Shown one piece after another: positions 1 to 5,064 of a stretch of DNA of 7,331 nt (the first letter of the stretch is position 1; each line of letters begins with the position of its first letter). The notes beneath the pieces are model-generated. The model was not told the DNA's origin and did no database searches. It worked only from the letters and a program-made list of their open reading frames with translations. The translations under genes were made by a program, and so were the position numbers. Source of the DNA: Pseudomonadota bacterium (GTDB lineage: Bacteria; Pseudomonadota; Alphaproteobacteria; Rhizobiales; Beijerinckiaceae); NCBI GenBank assembly GCA_023423995.1, contig JAFAEL010000040.1:1-7331 (forward strand), given 5' to 3'.

Positions 1-102
1 GTCGTGGTCTGCGCGGAGAACGTGGTCCCGATCGGCGTCATCGCGCCCGACCACGTGGTCACGCCTGCCCCCCTGGTGGATTATGTCATCTCACGATGCT
101 GA
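1..102 (+). CDS. CoA-transferase alpha subunit, C-terminal end (partial)
   Basis: An open frame runs from the first base to a TGA at 100-102 and encodes 33 residues, among them the segment APDHVVTPAPLVDYVI. Alpha subunits of family I CoA-transferases (ScoA/AtoD/PcaI type) usually end in a (D)PDxVxTPGxxVDxVV-like segment, and this matches it apart from TPAP in place of TPG(I/F). The next frame, a clear beta subunit, starts inside this gene at 83 (20-bp overlap), which is how the A and B genes of these enzymes are normally arranged. The two subunits form one enzyme that moves CoA between an acyl-CoA and a 3-oxoacid. Only the tail is visible, so substrate and true subfamily cannot be decided. 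The identity rests on the short motif plus context. Confidence 0.75.
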   Translation, partial: VVVCAENVVPIGVIAPDHVVTPAPLVDYVISRC

Positions 103-754
103 GCTTCTCGATCCGCCTAACCGGATAGCGAGGCGGATCGCCCGCGAACTCCGAGACGGCATGCTCGTCAATCTCGGGATCGGCATTCCGACCCTCGTGG
201 CGAATTTCGTCCCGCCTGGGATGCATGTCTTCTTCCAATCGGAGAACGGGCTGATCGGGACAGGCCCGGTCCCGGAGACCGGGATGGCGCTCAGATGGCT
301 GACGGATGCTGGCGGGAAGCCCGTGACCGCGCTGCCCGGAGCCAGCACCTTCGACAGCGCGACGTCCTTCGCTCTCATCCGTGGGGGACATCTCGATCTC
401 ACGGTCCTGGGCGGGCTGCAGGTCGATGAGGCAGGCCACCTCGCGAACTGGATGATCCCCGGGAAGATGGTTCCCGGCATGGGCGGCGCGATGGACCTGG
501 TCACGGGCGCGAGGCGGGTCATCGTCGCCATGCAGCATAGCGCCAAGGGCACGTCGAAGATCGTGAAGCGATGCTCCCTTCCGCTCACTTCCAATCGCCG
601 CGTCGATCTGGTCGTGACCGAGTTGGCGGTCATCGCGTTTCCCGACGGCCGCGCGACACTCGTCGAGACCGCAGAGGGCGTCGAGGTTGGAGAGGTGCTC
701 GACGCGACAGAGGCAAGCCTTCACGTCCCCGAGCGCCTCGGCGAGCAGAGCTGA
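83..754 (+). CDS. 3-oxoacid/acetoacetate-type CoA-transferase beta subunit
   Basis: A 223-aa protein of normal length for the B subunit of family I CoA-transferases. Visible family signatures in order are NLGIGIPT (about 30-37), QSENG (52-56) with Glu54 as the expected nucleophile that forms the glutamyl-CoA thioester, LPGASTFDS, RGGHLDLTVLGGLQVDE, LANWMIPGKMVPGMGGAMDL (about 120-139) and LVVTELAVI. The WMIPGKMVPGMGGAMDL block is typical of ScoB/AtoA (succinyl-CoA:3-oxoacid or acetate:acetoacetate) enzymes and argues against PcaJ, the 3-oxoadipate enzyme. Choosing between ScoB and AtoA is not possible by eye, so no symbol is given. The likely role is cytosolic activation of acetoacetate or a related short 3-oxoacid for catabolism. 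The ATG at 83 lies inside the alpha-subunit gene, with only a weak GGTGG upstream, so translation is probably coupled. Confidence 0.93.
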   Translation: MSSHDAELLDPPNRIARRIARELRDGMLVNLGIGIPTLVANFVPPGMHVFFQSENGLIGTGPVPETGMALRWLTDAGGKPVTALPGASTFDSATSFALIRGGHLDLTVLGGLQVDEAGHLANWMIPGKMVPGMGGAMDLVTGARRVIVAMQHSAKGTSKIVKRCSLPLTSNRRVDLVVTELAVIAFPDGRATLVETAEGVEVGEVLDATEASLHVPERLGEQS

Positions 755-958
755 GGGCAGCCCGCCCAGCCGAGCCATGCCACCCGGCCGGCACGCGCCG
801 CTCCATCTTGGAAACAGGAGCCCGCGTCTCCTCGTTGCGCGTCCGCCCGACGCGGGACGACGCGTGCCGGCCCGTCCGAAGCATGACCCAAAAAGTCAAG
901 CCGCCGGACCACTGTCCCGAGAACCTGCTGCTGCCGCTAGGGCAGTAGGAGGGCGTCC

Positions 959-1393
959 ATGCTCCGTGACCACCATCTCGGCCGTTTCGCTGCGGCTCTG
1001 CTTGCGCTTGCCGTTGCCGGAACCTCCGTCGCCGAAGCTGCGACCGGACGGGTGCGCTTCAACATCGCGAAGGCCGGGTTCATCATCGGGGTGGGCGGCG
1101 GCTCCGGAAACCTCCAGTTCAAGGGCCGGAACTATCGGCTCCGGGTCGACGGGATAACGGCTGGCACGATCGGGGTAGCCCGAGCGGATCTGGTCGGGAA
1201 GGCTTACAACCTTCGCCGTCCGGAGGATATTACCGGCTCCTACTCGGTCGGCTCCGCCGGATTGTCTGTGATTGGAGGAGGGAAGGTCGCGAGGCTGCAG
1301 AACGAGAAGGGCGTCGTCCTCGAGTTGCAGGGGAGGCAGCTTGGCTTCGAGGCCTCGCTGGATCTCGGGGGCGTGAACGTGAGGCTGGATTAG
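959..1393 (+). CDS. Exported glycine-rich protein of unknown function, possibly EipA/DUF1134-like
   Basis: The 144-aa protein has a convincing start: AGGAGG at 947-952, 6 nt before the ATG. Residues 10-27 are a hydrophobic signal segment (FAAALLALAVAGTSVAEA) with an AxA-type cleavage site near 27-28, so the mature protein of about 116 residues should be periplasmic or envelope-associated. The mature part has no Cys and consists of alternating Gly and hydrophobic stretches, as expected for a beta-rich fold. It contains YNLRRPEDI (about 83-91) followed by a GGG-x-V block and a C-terminal repeat of short beta-like strands. As I recall it, a similar NLR-x-PEDI motif plus GG-rich strands occurs in DUF1134/EipA envelope proteins of alphaproteobacteria, but this protein is shorter and the resemblance is an unverified inference. 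It stands alone between the CoA-transferase and the regulator. Confidence 0.85.
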   Translation: MLRDHHLGRFAAALLALAVAGTSVAEAATGRVRFNIAKAGFIIGVGGGSGNLQFKGRNYRLRVDGITAGTIGVARADLVGKAYNLRRPEDITGSYSVGSAGLSVIGGGKVARLQNEKGVVLELQGRQLGFEASLDLGGVNVRLD

Positions 1394-1494
1394 CGGTCGC
1401 GGAGCCAGATCTGGCGGTTGTCCGGGCCAACTCGATGCCGCCGCAGCGGCGGGCCGAAGAGTTGGCCGCATCACTAACGACGGAGCCGGTCGAA

Positions 1495-2661
1495 ATGGCT
1501 TCAGACACGAACCCAGCAGCGACCCGCCTTCAAGGTCGCATCCATCCCGTCGTCCAGCAGGACTGGCTGGACCGGGCAGCGCCCCCCGGCTTCATCAACC
1601 TCGGGGTGCTGCAGGAGATCCGGCCGGTCATCCGCGAACTCGGCGAGGACCCAGACCGGATCATCGTCGAGGCGGGAATCGATCCCCGGATCTTCCGTTC
1701 ACCGAAGAATCTCGTGCCGTTCACGGCGATTGGAAACATCATCTCGCTGGCAGCAGAGCGGACGGGCTGCCCCCATCTCGGCATCCTCGTCGGAAGCCGG
1801 GCCAGTCTCGGCTCGCTTCACCTGCTTGGAGCCCTGATGGGCAGCTCCGGAACGCTCCGGCAGGCACTTCACTCGCTCGAGCGCCATCTCTGCCTCCAGA
1901 ACCGCGGCGCGGTCGTCCGGCTGACTGCCGAGGACGACCTCGCGGTGCTGAGCTACTCGCCGTATCAGCCCGGAGCCCGGGGTGCGGCCCTCCACTCGGA
2001 GGGCGCGCTCGCGGTCACCGTGAAGATCATACGCGAGCTTCTGGCGGAGGATTGGGCTCCCGCCGAGGTCATGCTGCCCCGCGCGAGACCAGCCGACATA
2101 GAGCCATACCGGCGCTTCTTCCGCGCACCACTCCGCTTCGATCAGGAGATGGCCGCGCTGGTCTTTCCAGCGGCCGCGCTCGCTGTCCCGCTCCGAACTG
2201 CAGCCCCGGTGCTGTACCGCGAGTTGGAGGAGAAGATCCTGCGGCTCGAGGAGGATTCGCCTCACGCGTTCACGGACGATCTGCGCCGCCTGTTGCGGAC
2301 GGAACTTGTCCGGGACCGGTGCGGGGCAAGGGACGTCGCCCGCCGCCTGGCGATGCACCGGCGCACCCTCAATCGCCGCCTGCAGCCTGAAGGTCGCAGC
2401 TTCAAGATCGTCGTCAGCGAGATCCGCTACGAAATCGCCCGGCAGCTCCTGCGCGATACGACCATCAGCCTGGCGCAGATCGCGGCAGCCTTGGACTTTT
2501 CCGAGGCTGCGGCTTTCACGCGCGCCTTCCGGCGCTGGTCGGGGCAGACGCCGAGCGCCTGGCGGGCAGCAAGCAAGAGGGACCTCGGCCGCCCGTCGAG
2601 CAAGCCGCGCAGACCTCGATCCGGCAGGGACGCCCGGACCGCGGTCGGCGTCCCCACCTGA
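1495..2661 (+). CDS. AraC-family transcriptional regulator, OruR-like with N-terminal ligand-binding domain
   Basis: Start is placed at the ATG at 1495 (388 aa) because GGAG at 1482-1485 lies 9 nt upstream. An in-frame ATG at 1435 would give 408 aa but has no Shine-Dalgarno sequence. Residues about 35-225 match the ligand-binding domain of the AraC group that includes OruR (PF12625 type), with RxxPKNLVPF, a LGxLHLLGALMGSSGTLRQAL block and a FFRAPLRFDQ motif. The C-terminal AraC DNA-binding domain has a first helix-turn-helix at about 278-297 (ARDVARRLAMHRRTLNRRLQ) and a second at about 324-350 (SLAQIAAALDFSEAAAFTRAFRRWSG), followed by the usual TPSAWR. A basic, disordered tail of about 30 residues extends past the domain, so the protein is longer than the roughly 340 aa usual for the family. 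The ligand is unknown. The stop lies 9 nt from that of the convergent next gene. Confidence 0.93.
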   Translation: MASDTNPAATRLQGRIHPVVQQDWLDRAAPPGFINLGVLQEIRPVIRELGEDPDRIIVEAGIDPRIFRSPKNLVPFTAIGNIISLAAERTGCPHLGILVGSRASLGSLHLLGALMGSSGTLRQALHSLERHLCLQNRGAVVRLTAEDDLAVLSYSPYQPGARGAALHSEGALAVTVKIIRELLAEDWAPAEVMLPRARPADIEPYRRFFRAPLRFDQEMAALVFPAAALAVPLRTAAPVLYRELEEKILRLEEDSPHAFTDDLRRLLRTELVRDRCGARDVARRLAMHRRTLNRRLQPEGRSFKIVVSEIRYEIARQLLRDTTISLAQIAAALDFSEAAAFTRAFRRWSGQTPSAWRAASKRDLGRPSSKPRRPRSGRDARTAVGVPT

Positions 2662-2670
2662 GGGTGTCCG

Positions 2671-3060
2671 CTACAGGATGCCGTTCAGCTTGTTGGTCAG
2701 CAGAGTCGCGCGGCTCCTGAGAAACAGTTCGACGTCGACGATCCGGGCGAGCAAGTCGGATTGAGCATGGTTCGGCGCGCTGCCTTCGGCCGTTATCGCC
2801 CTCTGCCGTTCGAGCTTCTGACCATACTCGTCGGCAAAGCCCTGCACGGCGGCGGCCTTGTCGGCCACCGACGAACAGCGGTCTTCCTCGGCCAGAAAGG
2901 AGCGCTTCAGCGTCGCCCGCACGGAGGGGTCCGCCTCCTCCTCCAGCCGGTGCAGGATTGGGATGAGATGCTCCGCGAGAGAGCTCTTCGCGCCATTGCT
3001 TCGGCGCGACCGTTCGCCTGACCGCAGCATCGTCTTCAACACCACCCGACCCAGCTTCAC
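2671..3060 (-). CDS. Small helical protein of unknown function, paralogue of the 4128-4565 product
   Basis: The frame encodes 129 aa from a GTG at 3060. An internal ATG at 3030 would give 119 aa. Neither start has a good Shine-Dalgarno sequence, so the start is unsure. The protein has no signal peptide, membrane segment or known catalytic motif, and appears mostly helical and charged (HRLEEEADPSVRATLKRSFLAEED, GQKLERQ). It aligns to the protein encoded at 4128-4565 without gaps over residues 32-64 and with small gaps to about 118. Shared residues include R48-A49, L51, F55-L56, E58-E59, V72-Q73, D77-E78, K82-L83-E84, D109, F113-L114 and R117-A118. This conservation supports a real gene despite the poor start. 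The function is unknown. The C-terminus (VDVELFLRSRATLLTNKLNGIL) ends soon after the shared block. It converges on the AraC gene. Confidence 0.7.
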   Translation of the reverse strand: MKLGRVVLKTMLRSGERSRRSNGAKSSLAEHLIPILHRLEEEADPSVRATLKRSFLAEEDRCSSVADKAAAVQGFADEYGQKLERQRAITAEGSAPNHAQSDLLARIVDVELFLRSRATLLTNKLNGIL

Positions 3061-3099
3061 TCAACACACGAAAGCACTTTGCCCTGCATGTTGCCAATA

Positions 3100-3114
3100 C
3101 CTTGCGCAGCAAGG
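3100..3114. promoter_or_regulatory. Inverted repeat, possible operator between divergent small genes
   Basis: CCTTGC-GCA-GCAAGG is a perfect 6-bp dyad with a 3-nt centre in the 295-nt non-coding gap (3061-3355) between the divergent genes at 2671-3060 (-) and 3356-3547 (+). It sits 40 nt upstream of the minus-strand GTG. A candidate -10 (GATAAT, 3127-3132) for the plus strand lies nearby without a well-spaced -35. A regulatory role is inferred from symmetry and position only. Confidence 0.3.
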
Positions 3115-3193
3115 CCGCAAAAGAAGGATAATGCGTAGATCATTTGGGCTATGTTGGGGCGATAAGTCGCGACCTCACGACACTTCATTGCAG

Positions 3194-3222
3194 TTTTTAC
3201 GATTTTTTTCGTGCCGTATGAT
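3194..3222 (+). promoter_or_regulatory. Possible sigma-70 promoter for the 63-aa gene
   Basis: A TATGAT box at 3217-3222 is a good -10 match and lies in the most T-rich stretch of the gap. The hexamer 17 nt upstream (TTTTTA, 3194-3199) is a poor -35. If used, transcription would begin near 3229 and give a leader of about 127 nt that includes the hairpins at 3279-3330. Confidence is low because only the -10 is convincing. Confidence 0.3.
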
Positions 3223-3278
3223 GATCGAGGCGCTGGATCATGGCTGCCCCGCGCCACGGATATCGGCTTCCCTGTTTT

Positions 3279-3330
3279 CGGCCCCAAGGGATCAAGTGAG
3301 CTTGAAGCAGGGGCCGTAGCCCTACGCCCC
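3279..3330 (+). promoter_or_regulatory. Structured 5' leader with two mutually exclusive hairpins
   Basis: Just upstream of the strong Shine-Dalgarno of the 63-aa gene, CGGCCCC (3279-3285) is fully complementary to GGGGCCG (3310-3316). Inside that pair, TCAAG (3292-3296) and CTTGA (3301-3305) pair around a TGAG loop. The same GGGGCCG strand can instead pair downstream: GGGG-c-CGTA (3310-3318) with TACG-CCCC (3323-3330) around a GCCC loop. The two folds share bases and cannot coexist, as in attenuators and switch-like leaders. There is no U-tract, so a plain terminator is unlikely, and the Shine-Dalgarno at 3346-3352 is outside both stems. The pairing is seen in the sequence and the regulatory role is inferred. 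Confidence 0.4.
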
Positions 3331-3355
3331 ATCAAGAAAAATACCGGAGGAGTTC

Positions 3356-3547
3356 ATGGAGACGGCGGTCGATCGGACGAACGCTTCGCACTCTCCGTCC
3401 AGCCTGGACGATCACACTCACAAGGTGAAGATGATCCGAAAGCTGCGCTGGATCGGGCGAGAGGACGAAGCCCGGCAACTCGAGCGGGAATTGCGGTTCA
3501 CCAAGGGATCGGACAGCGTCCTCGCCACACCACGGGACACGGACTGA
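3356..3547 (+). CDS. Conserved-looking 63-aa protein of unknown function
   Basis: The start is unusually well supported: GGAGGAG at 3346-3352 immediately precedes the ATG. The product is 63 aa and soluble, with no signal or membrane segment. A disordered Ser/Thr/Asp-rich N-terminus (1-20) leads to an amphipathic, strongly basic and acidic helix, KVKMIRKLRWIGREDEARQLERELR (about 23-47), and a short tail SVLATPRDTD. The helix plus the terminal (V/L)AxPxDTD-like ending reminds me of small proteins found in Methylobacterium- and Bradyrhizobium-type genomes, but I know of no function, and this is recall rather than a search result. It is alone on the plus strand, between two minus-strand genes, with a structured leader upstream and a stem-loop downstream, so it is probably a monocistronic transcript. 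Confidence 0.8.
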   Translation: METAVDRTNASHSPSSLDDHTHKVKMIRKLRWIGREDEARQLERELRFTKGSDSVLATPRDTD

Positions 3548-3551
3548 GCCG

Positions 3552-3603
3552 CGCGGCCGCCGTCCTGCTCCAACGCGGCCGGCGGTTGGATGAGGCGGCC
3601 GCG
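3552..3603 (+). terminator. Long nested stem-loop after the 63-aa gene, possible terminator
   Basis: Four nt after the TGA, CGCGGCCGCC (3552-3561) is perfectly complementary to GGCGGCCGCG (3594-3603). Within the loop, TCCAAC (3569-3574) pairs with GTTGGA (3585-3590), with a further GC-rich extension interrupted by one bulged G. This is a very stable structure between two convergent genes. No T-run follows on either strand, so it is not a classical intrinsic terminator. It may act with Rho or protect the mRNA 3' end. Confidence 0.5.
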
Positions 3604-3630
3604 TCGAGACGGTTCCCTGACGGGCGCTCG

Positions 3631-4047
3631 CTAGAGCTTGCACCTTCTATAGGCCATGCCGACGGGGTCGGCTGAGCCCGTATATCGTCTCAGGACGTCT
3701 CCGGAAGGCGACATGAGCACGGCCACGTCGCTCACCGCGACCGACGTTGCGCAGTCGAGCAGGAGGCTCTCGCGATCGCCCGATTGTTTGACACCCTTGA
3801 TGCGGCAGGTCGCCGAGGGGGTGCGTAACCGGCTGCCCGAGATGATGAACGCCGGCGCGAACGGGCTCACGGGGCTGCGGAACGTGATGCCTCGGCCGGT
3901 CCGCGTGAAGGTCTCCTCACATGGGGTGCTTCCTTCGAGCCAGGCGCCCTGATAGCGCGCCAGGTCCGGTGCCGCATTCCCAGGGGACGCGCCCGCGCTA
4001 GCCAAGAGCAGCGCAGCCGCGCTTCCCACCCGCCCGACAATCCCCAT
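3631..4047 (-). CDS. Exported four-cysteine protein of unknown function
   Basis: The frame gives 138 aa from an ATG at 4047, preceded by a G-rich GCGGGGGC stretch that may serve as ribosome binding site. Residues 5-25 form a signal peptide (hydrophobic AAALLLASAGA, Ala-rich cleavage region NAA near 24-26), so the protein should be secreted to the periplasm. The mature part has exactly four Cys (43, 81, 99, 136), enough for two disulfides. It also has a run of beta-like strands: GAWLEGSTPCEETF, GITFRSPV, APAFIISGSRLRTPSATC, SLLLDCATSVAVSDVAVLM and DVLRRYTG, ending in YRRC. Similar small exported proteins with a FAPAFIISGSRLRTP-like block occur, as I recall, in Hyphomicrobiales, without assigned function. 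The gene lies 80 nt downstream of the 4128-4565 gene on the same strand, so co-transcription is possible. Confidence 0.85.
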   Translation of the reverse strand: MGIVGRVGSAAALLLASAGASPGNAAPDLARYQGAWLEGSTPCEETFTRTGRGITFRSPVSPFAPAFIISGSRLRTPSATCRIKGVKQSGDRESLLLDCATSVAVSDVAVLMSPSGDVLRRYTGSADPVGMAYRRCKL

Positions 4048-4127
4048 GATCTTGCCCCCGCTTGGTCGTTGGAGTTCCTCTTCGAAACACTGGACCGGGG
4101 ATGACCACAGCGACGGAGCCCGCGCGG

Positions 4128-4565
4128 TCAGCCCGTCCTGCTGGCCCGACGAGCGTCAGGAGAGCGCGTCATCTGCCGGGCCGACGGTCGCCGGGATGGG
4201 CCGGCCGGCCCGCGCGGACGCGAGACACCTGCGGCGGCCGTCCCGAGGCCGCCGATGCGGCGCTCGGCCCGGCCGGCCAGGAAAAAGTGGAGATCTGCCA
4301 GGTTCGTCAGCGCAGCGAGATGCTCCTGCGCAAGCGCTGAATGTTTCTCCAGCTTGAGGAGGCACTCGTCGAGGCAGGACTGGACGATGCCAGCCGCCGC
4401 GGAATCGCTCAGCGCCTGCTCCTCGCGCAGGAAGGCAGCGAAAAGCTCGGCACGTGCTTCCGCACTTGTCGTCACGCCAAGCCGTTTCGCGAGGTGAACG
4501 AGCGTGCTTCGCGGATCCGCCGTCCGCGACGTGCGGGAGTGTCGAAGGCGTATTTCGCCTGCCAT
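4128..4565 (-). CDS. Small helical protein of unknown function, paralogue of the 2671-3060 product
   Basis: The 145-aa protein starts at an ATG with an excellent Shine-Dalgarno sequence (GGGGAGG ending 5 nt upstream). Residues 20-105 look helical and soluble, with no signal or membrane segment and no known motif. They align with the 2671-3060 product: L22, R28-L29, R38-A39, L41, F45-L46, E48-E49, V61-Q62, D66-E67, K71-L72-E73, D91, F95-L96 and R99-A100 are shared, and the partner has about seven extra residues before the last block. Beyond residue 108 the partner has ended, but this protein continues for about 37 residues of Arg/Pro/Ser/Gly-rich sequence that looks disordered and may be a late extension. 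Its upstream region carries a promoter and dyad (4678-4725), suggesting regulated expression. The function is unknown. Confidence 0.8.
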   Translation of the reverse strand: MAGEIRLRHSRTSRTADPRSTLVHLAKRLGVTTSAEARAELFAAFLREEQALSDSAAAGIVQSCLDECLLKLEKHSALAQEHLAALTNLADLHFFLAGRAERRIGGLGTAAAGVSRPRGPAGPSRRPSARQMTRSPDARRASRTG

Positions 4566-4677
4566 GAGTGCCTCCCCGAAGAGGCGCCTCGAGGTTGATC
4601 AGGCGGGCGCAACGCGCTCCCGCGGGCAGCGTCGCCGCGGGCATGCGCTGCGTAACCGTGCCTGCCGGAGCCAGGAG

Positions 4678-4694
4678 GCCGATCAGCGATCGGC
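4678..4694. promoter_or_regulatory. Perfect 7-bp dyad, candidate repressor operator
   Basis: GCCGATC-AGC-GATCGGC is a perfect inverted repeat of two 7-bp arms around 3 nt. It begins 2 nt downstream of the candidate -10 box of the minus-strand promoter at 4697-4725, so it would cover the transcription start. That is where a repressor would block initiation. Symmetry and position are visible; a binding protein is not identified. Confidence 0.4.
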
Positions 4695-4696
4695 GG

Positions 4697-4725
4697 ATAT
4701 TGGCCAGCTTTCGGCACGCCTTCAA
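4697..4725 (-). promoter_or_regulatory. Candidate sigma-70 promoter for the 4128-4565 gene
   Basis: On the minus strand, TTGAAG (complement of 4720-4725) is followed by a 17-nt spacer and CAATAT (complement of 4697-4702). The -35 is good and the -10 moderate. Transcription would start near 4690, giving a leader of about 125 nt before the ATG at 4565. Confidence 0.4.
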
Positions 4726-4874
4726 CCGAAAGAATCGCCCGTCACCCGTCTGAAGAGGCTCTCCGAACGGCGAGGCATGGCAGCCATCCGCCCGAAGCCG
4801 GGCTGTACGAGACCAGTCATCAGCCCGGACAGATCCCGCCCGGACCGGCTCTCTTCCTGCTGTCGATCGACGGG

Positions 4875-4950
4875 TGGTGAGCGCGCTGGGACTCGAACCC
4901 AGGACCTACAGATTAAAAGTCCGTTGCTCTACCAGCTGAGCTACGCGCTC
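4875..4950 (-). tRNA. tRNA-Lys (anticodon TTT)
   Basis: Read on the minus strand, the sequence folds into a full cloverleaf. The acceptor stem is GAGCGCG/CGCGCTC (7 bp, perfect), the D stem GCTC/GAGC, the anticodon stem ACGGA/TCTGT with loop CTTTTAA, and the T stem CTGGG/CCCAG with loop TTCGAGT. The anticodon TTT (complement of 4915-4917) reads AAA and AAG lysine codons. The 3' CCA is encoded (4875-4877) after discriminator A at 4878. It lies 114 nt downstream of tgt on the same strand but has its own promoter. Confidence 0.97.
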
Positions 4951-4960
4951 GGTCGGCGCC

Positions 4961-4989
4961 AGATAGGGGCAATGTGGGTGCGGGGTCAA
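4961..4989 (-). promoter_or_regulatory. Promoter of tRNA-Lys
   Basis: On the minus strand, TTGACC (complement of 4984-4989) lies exactly 17 nt from CTATCT (complement of 4961-4966), both close to sigma-70 consensus. Only 10 nt separate the -10 from the mature 5' end, so the precursor leader would be a few nt. The region between is GC-rich (GGCGCC), the kind of discriminator seen at stringently controlled stable-RNA promoters. Regulation is inferred. Confidence 0.7.
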
Positions 4990-5064
4990 ATGCTGCGTTG
5001 CGGGTAGGACTGCGAAACCGCGGCGCGCCCATGTTCCCACCGCCCAAAAGAGCAGCGTCCGGCC

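Larger units (their letters stand above)
4566..4874. other. Non-coding stretch between the helical-protein gene and tRNA-Lys
   Basis: No frame here looks like a real gene. The open frames crossing it either run antisense through the tRNA or overlap the 4128-4565 gene in another frame. It holds the promoter and dyad of the 4128-4565 gene, an 8-bp direct repeat GCCCGGAC (4823-4830 and 4838-4845), and a perfect palindrome GTCGATCGAC (4862-4871) three nt past the tRNA 3' end. Confidence 0.6.

Noticed and set aside
878..897. GAAGCATGACCCAAAAAGTC resembles one half of a dispersed intergenic repeat I recall from Hyphomicrobiales genomes.
   Set aside because: Only one degenerate copy is present and no inverted partner is visible, so a repeat call cannot be supported here.
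1435..1494. Upstream ATG start for the AraC regulator.
   Set aside because: No Shine-Dalgarno precedes it, and the extra 20 residues are not part of the domain; the ATG at 1495 has GGAG 9 nt upstream. It remains possible.
4156..4725. A 189-aa minus-strand frame overlapping the 4128-4565 gene.
   Set aside because: The overlapping gene has a strong Shine-Dalgarno and a paralogue in its own frame; this frame is Arg/Pro-rich and has no recognisable content.
4875..4950. A functional link between tRNA-Lys and Tgt because they are adjacent.
   Set aside because: Tgt acts on GUN-anticodon tRNAs, and Lys(TTT) is not a substrate; the tRNA has its own promoter, so adjacency is probably incidental.
4504..5007. 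A 167-aa plus-strand open frame covering the tRNA region.
   Set aside because: It runs antisense through tRNA-Lys; the GTRTQDLQIKSPLLYQLSYAL-type stretch is a well-known false translation of a tRNA gene.
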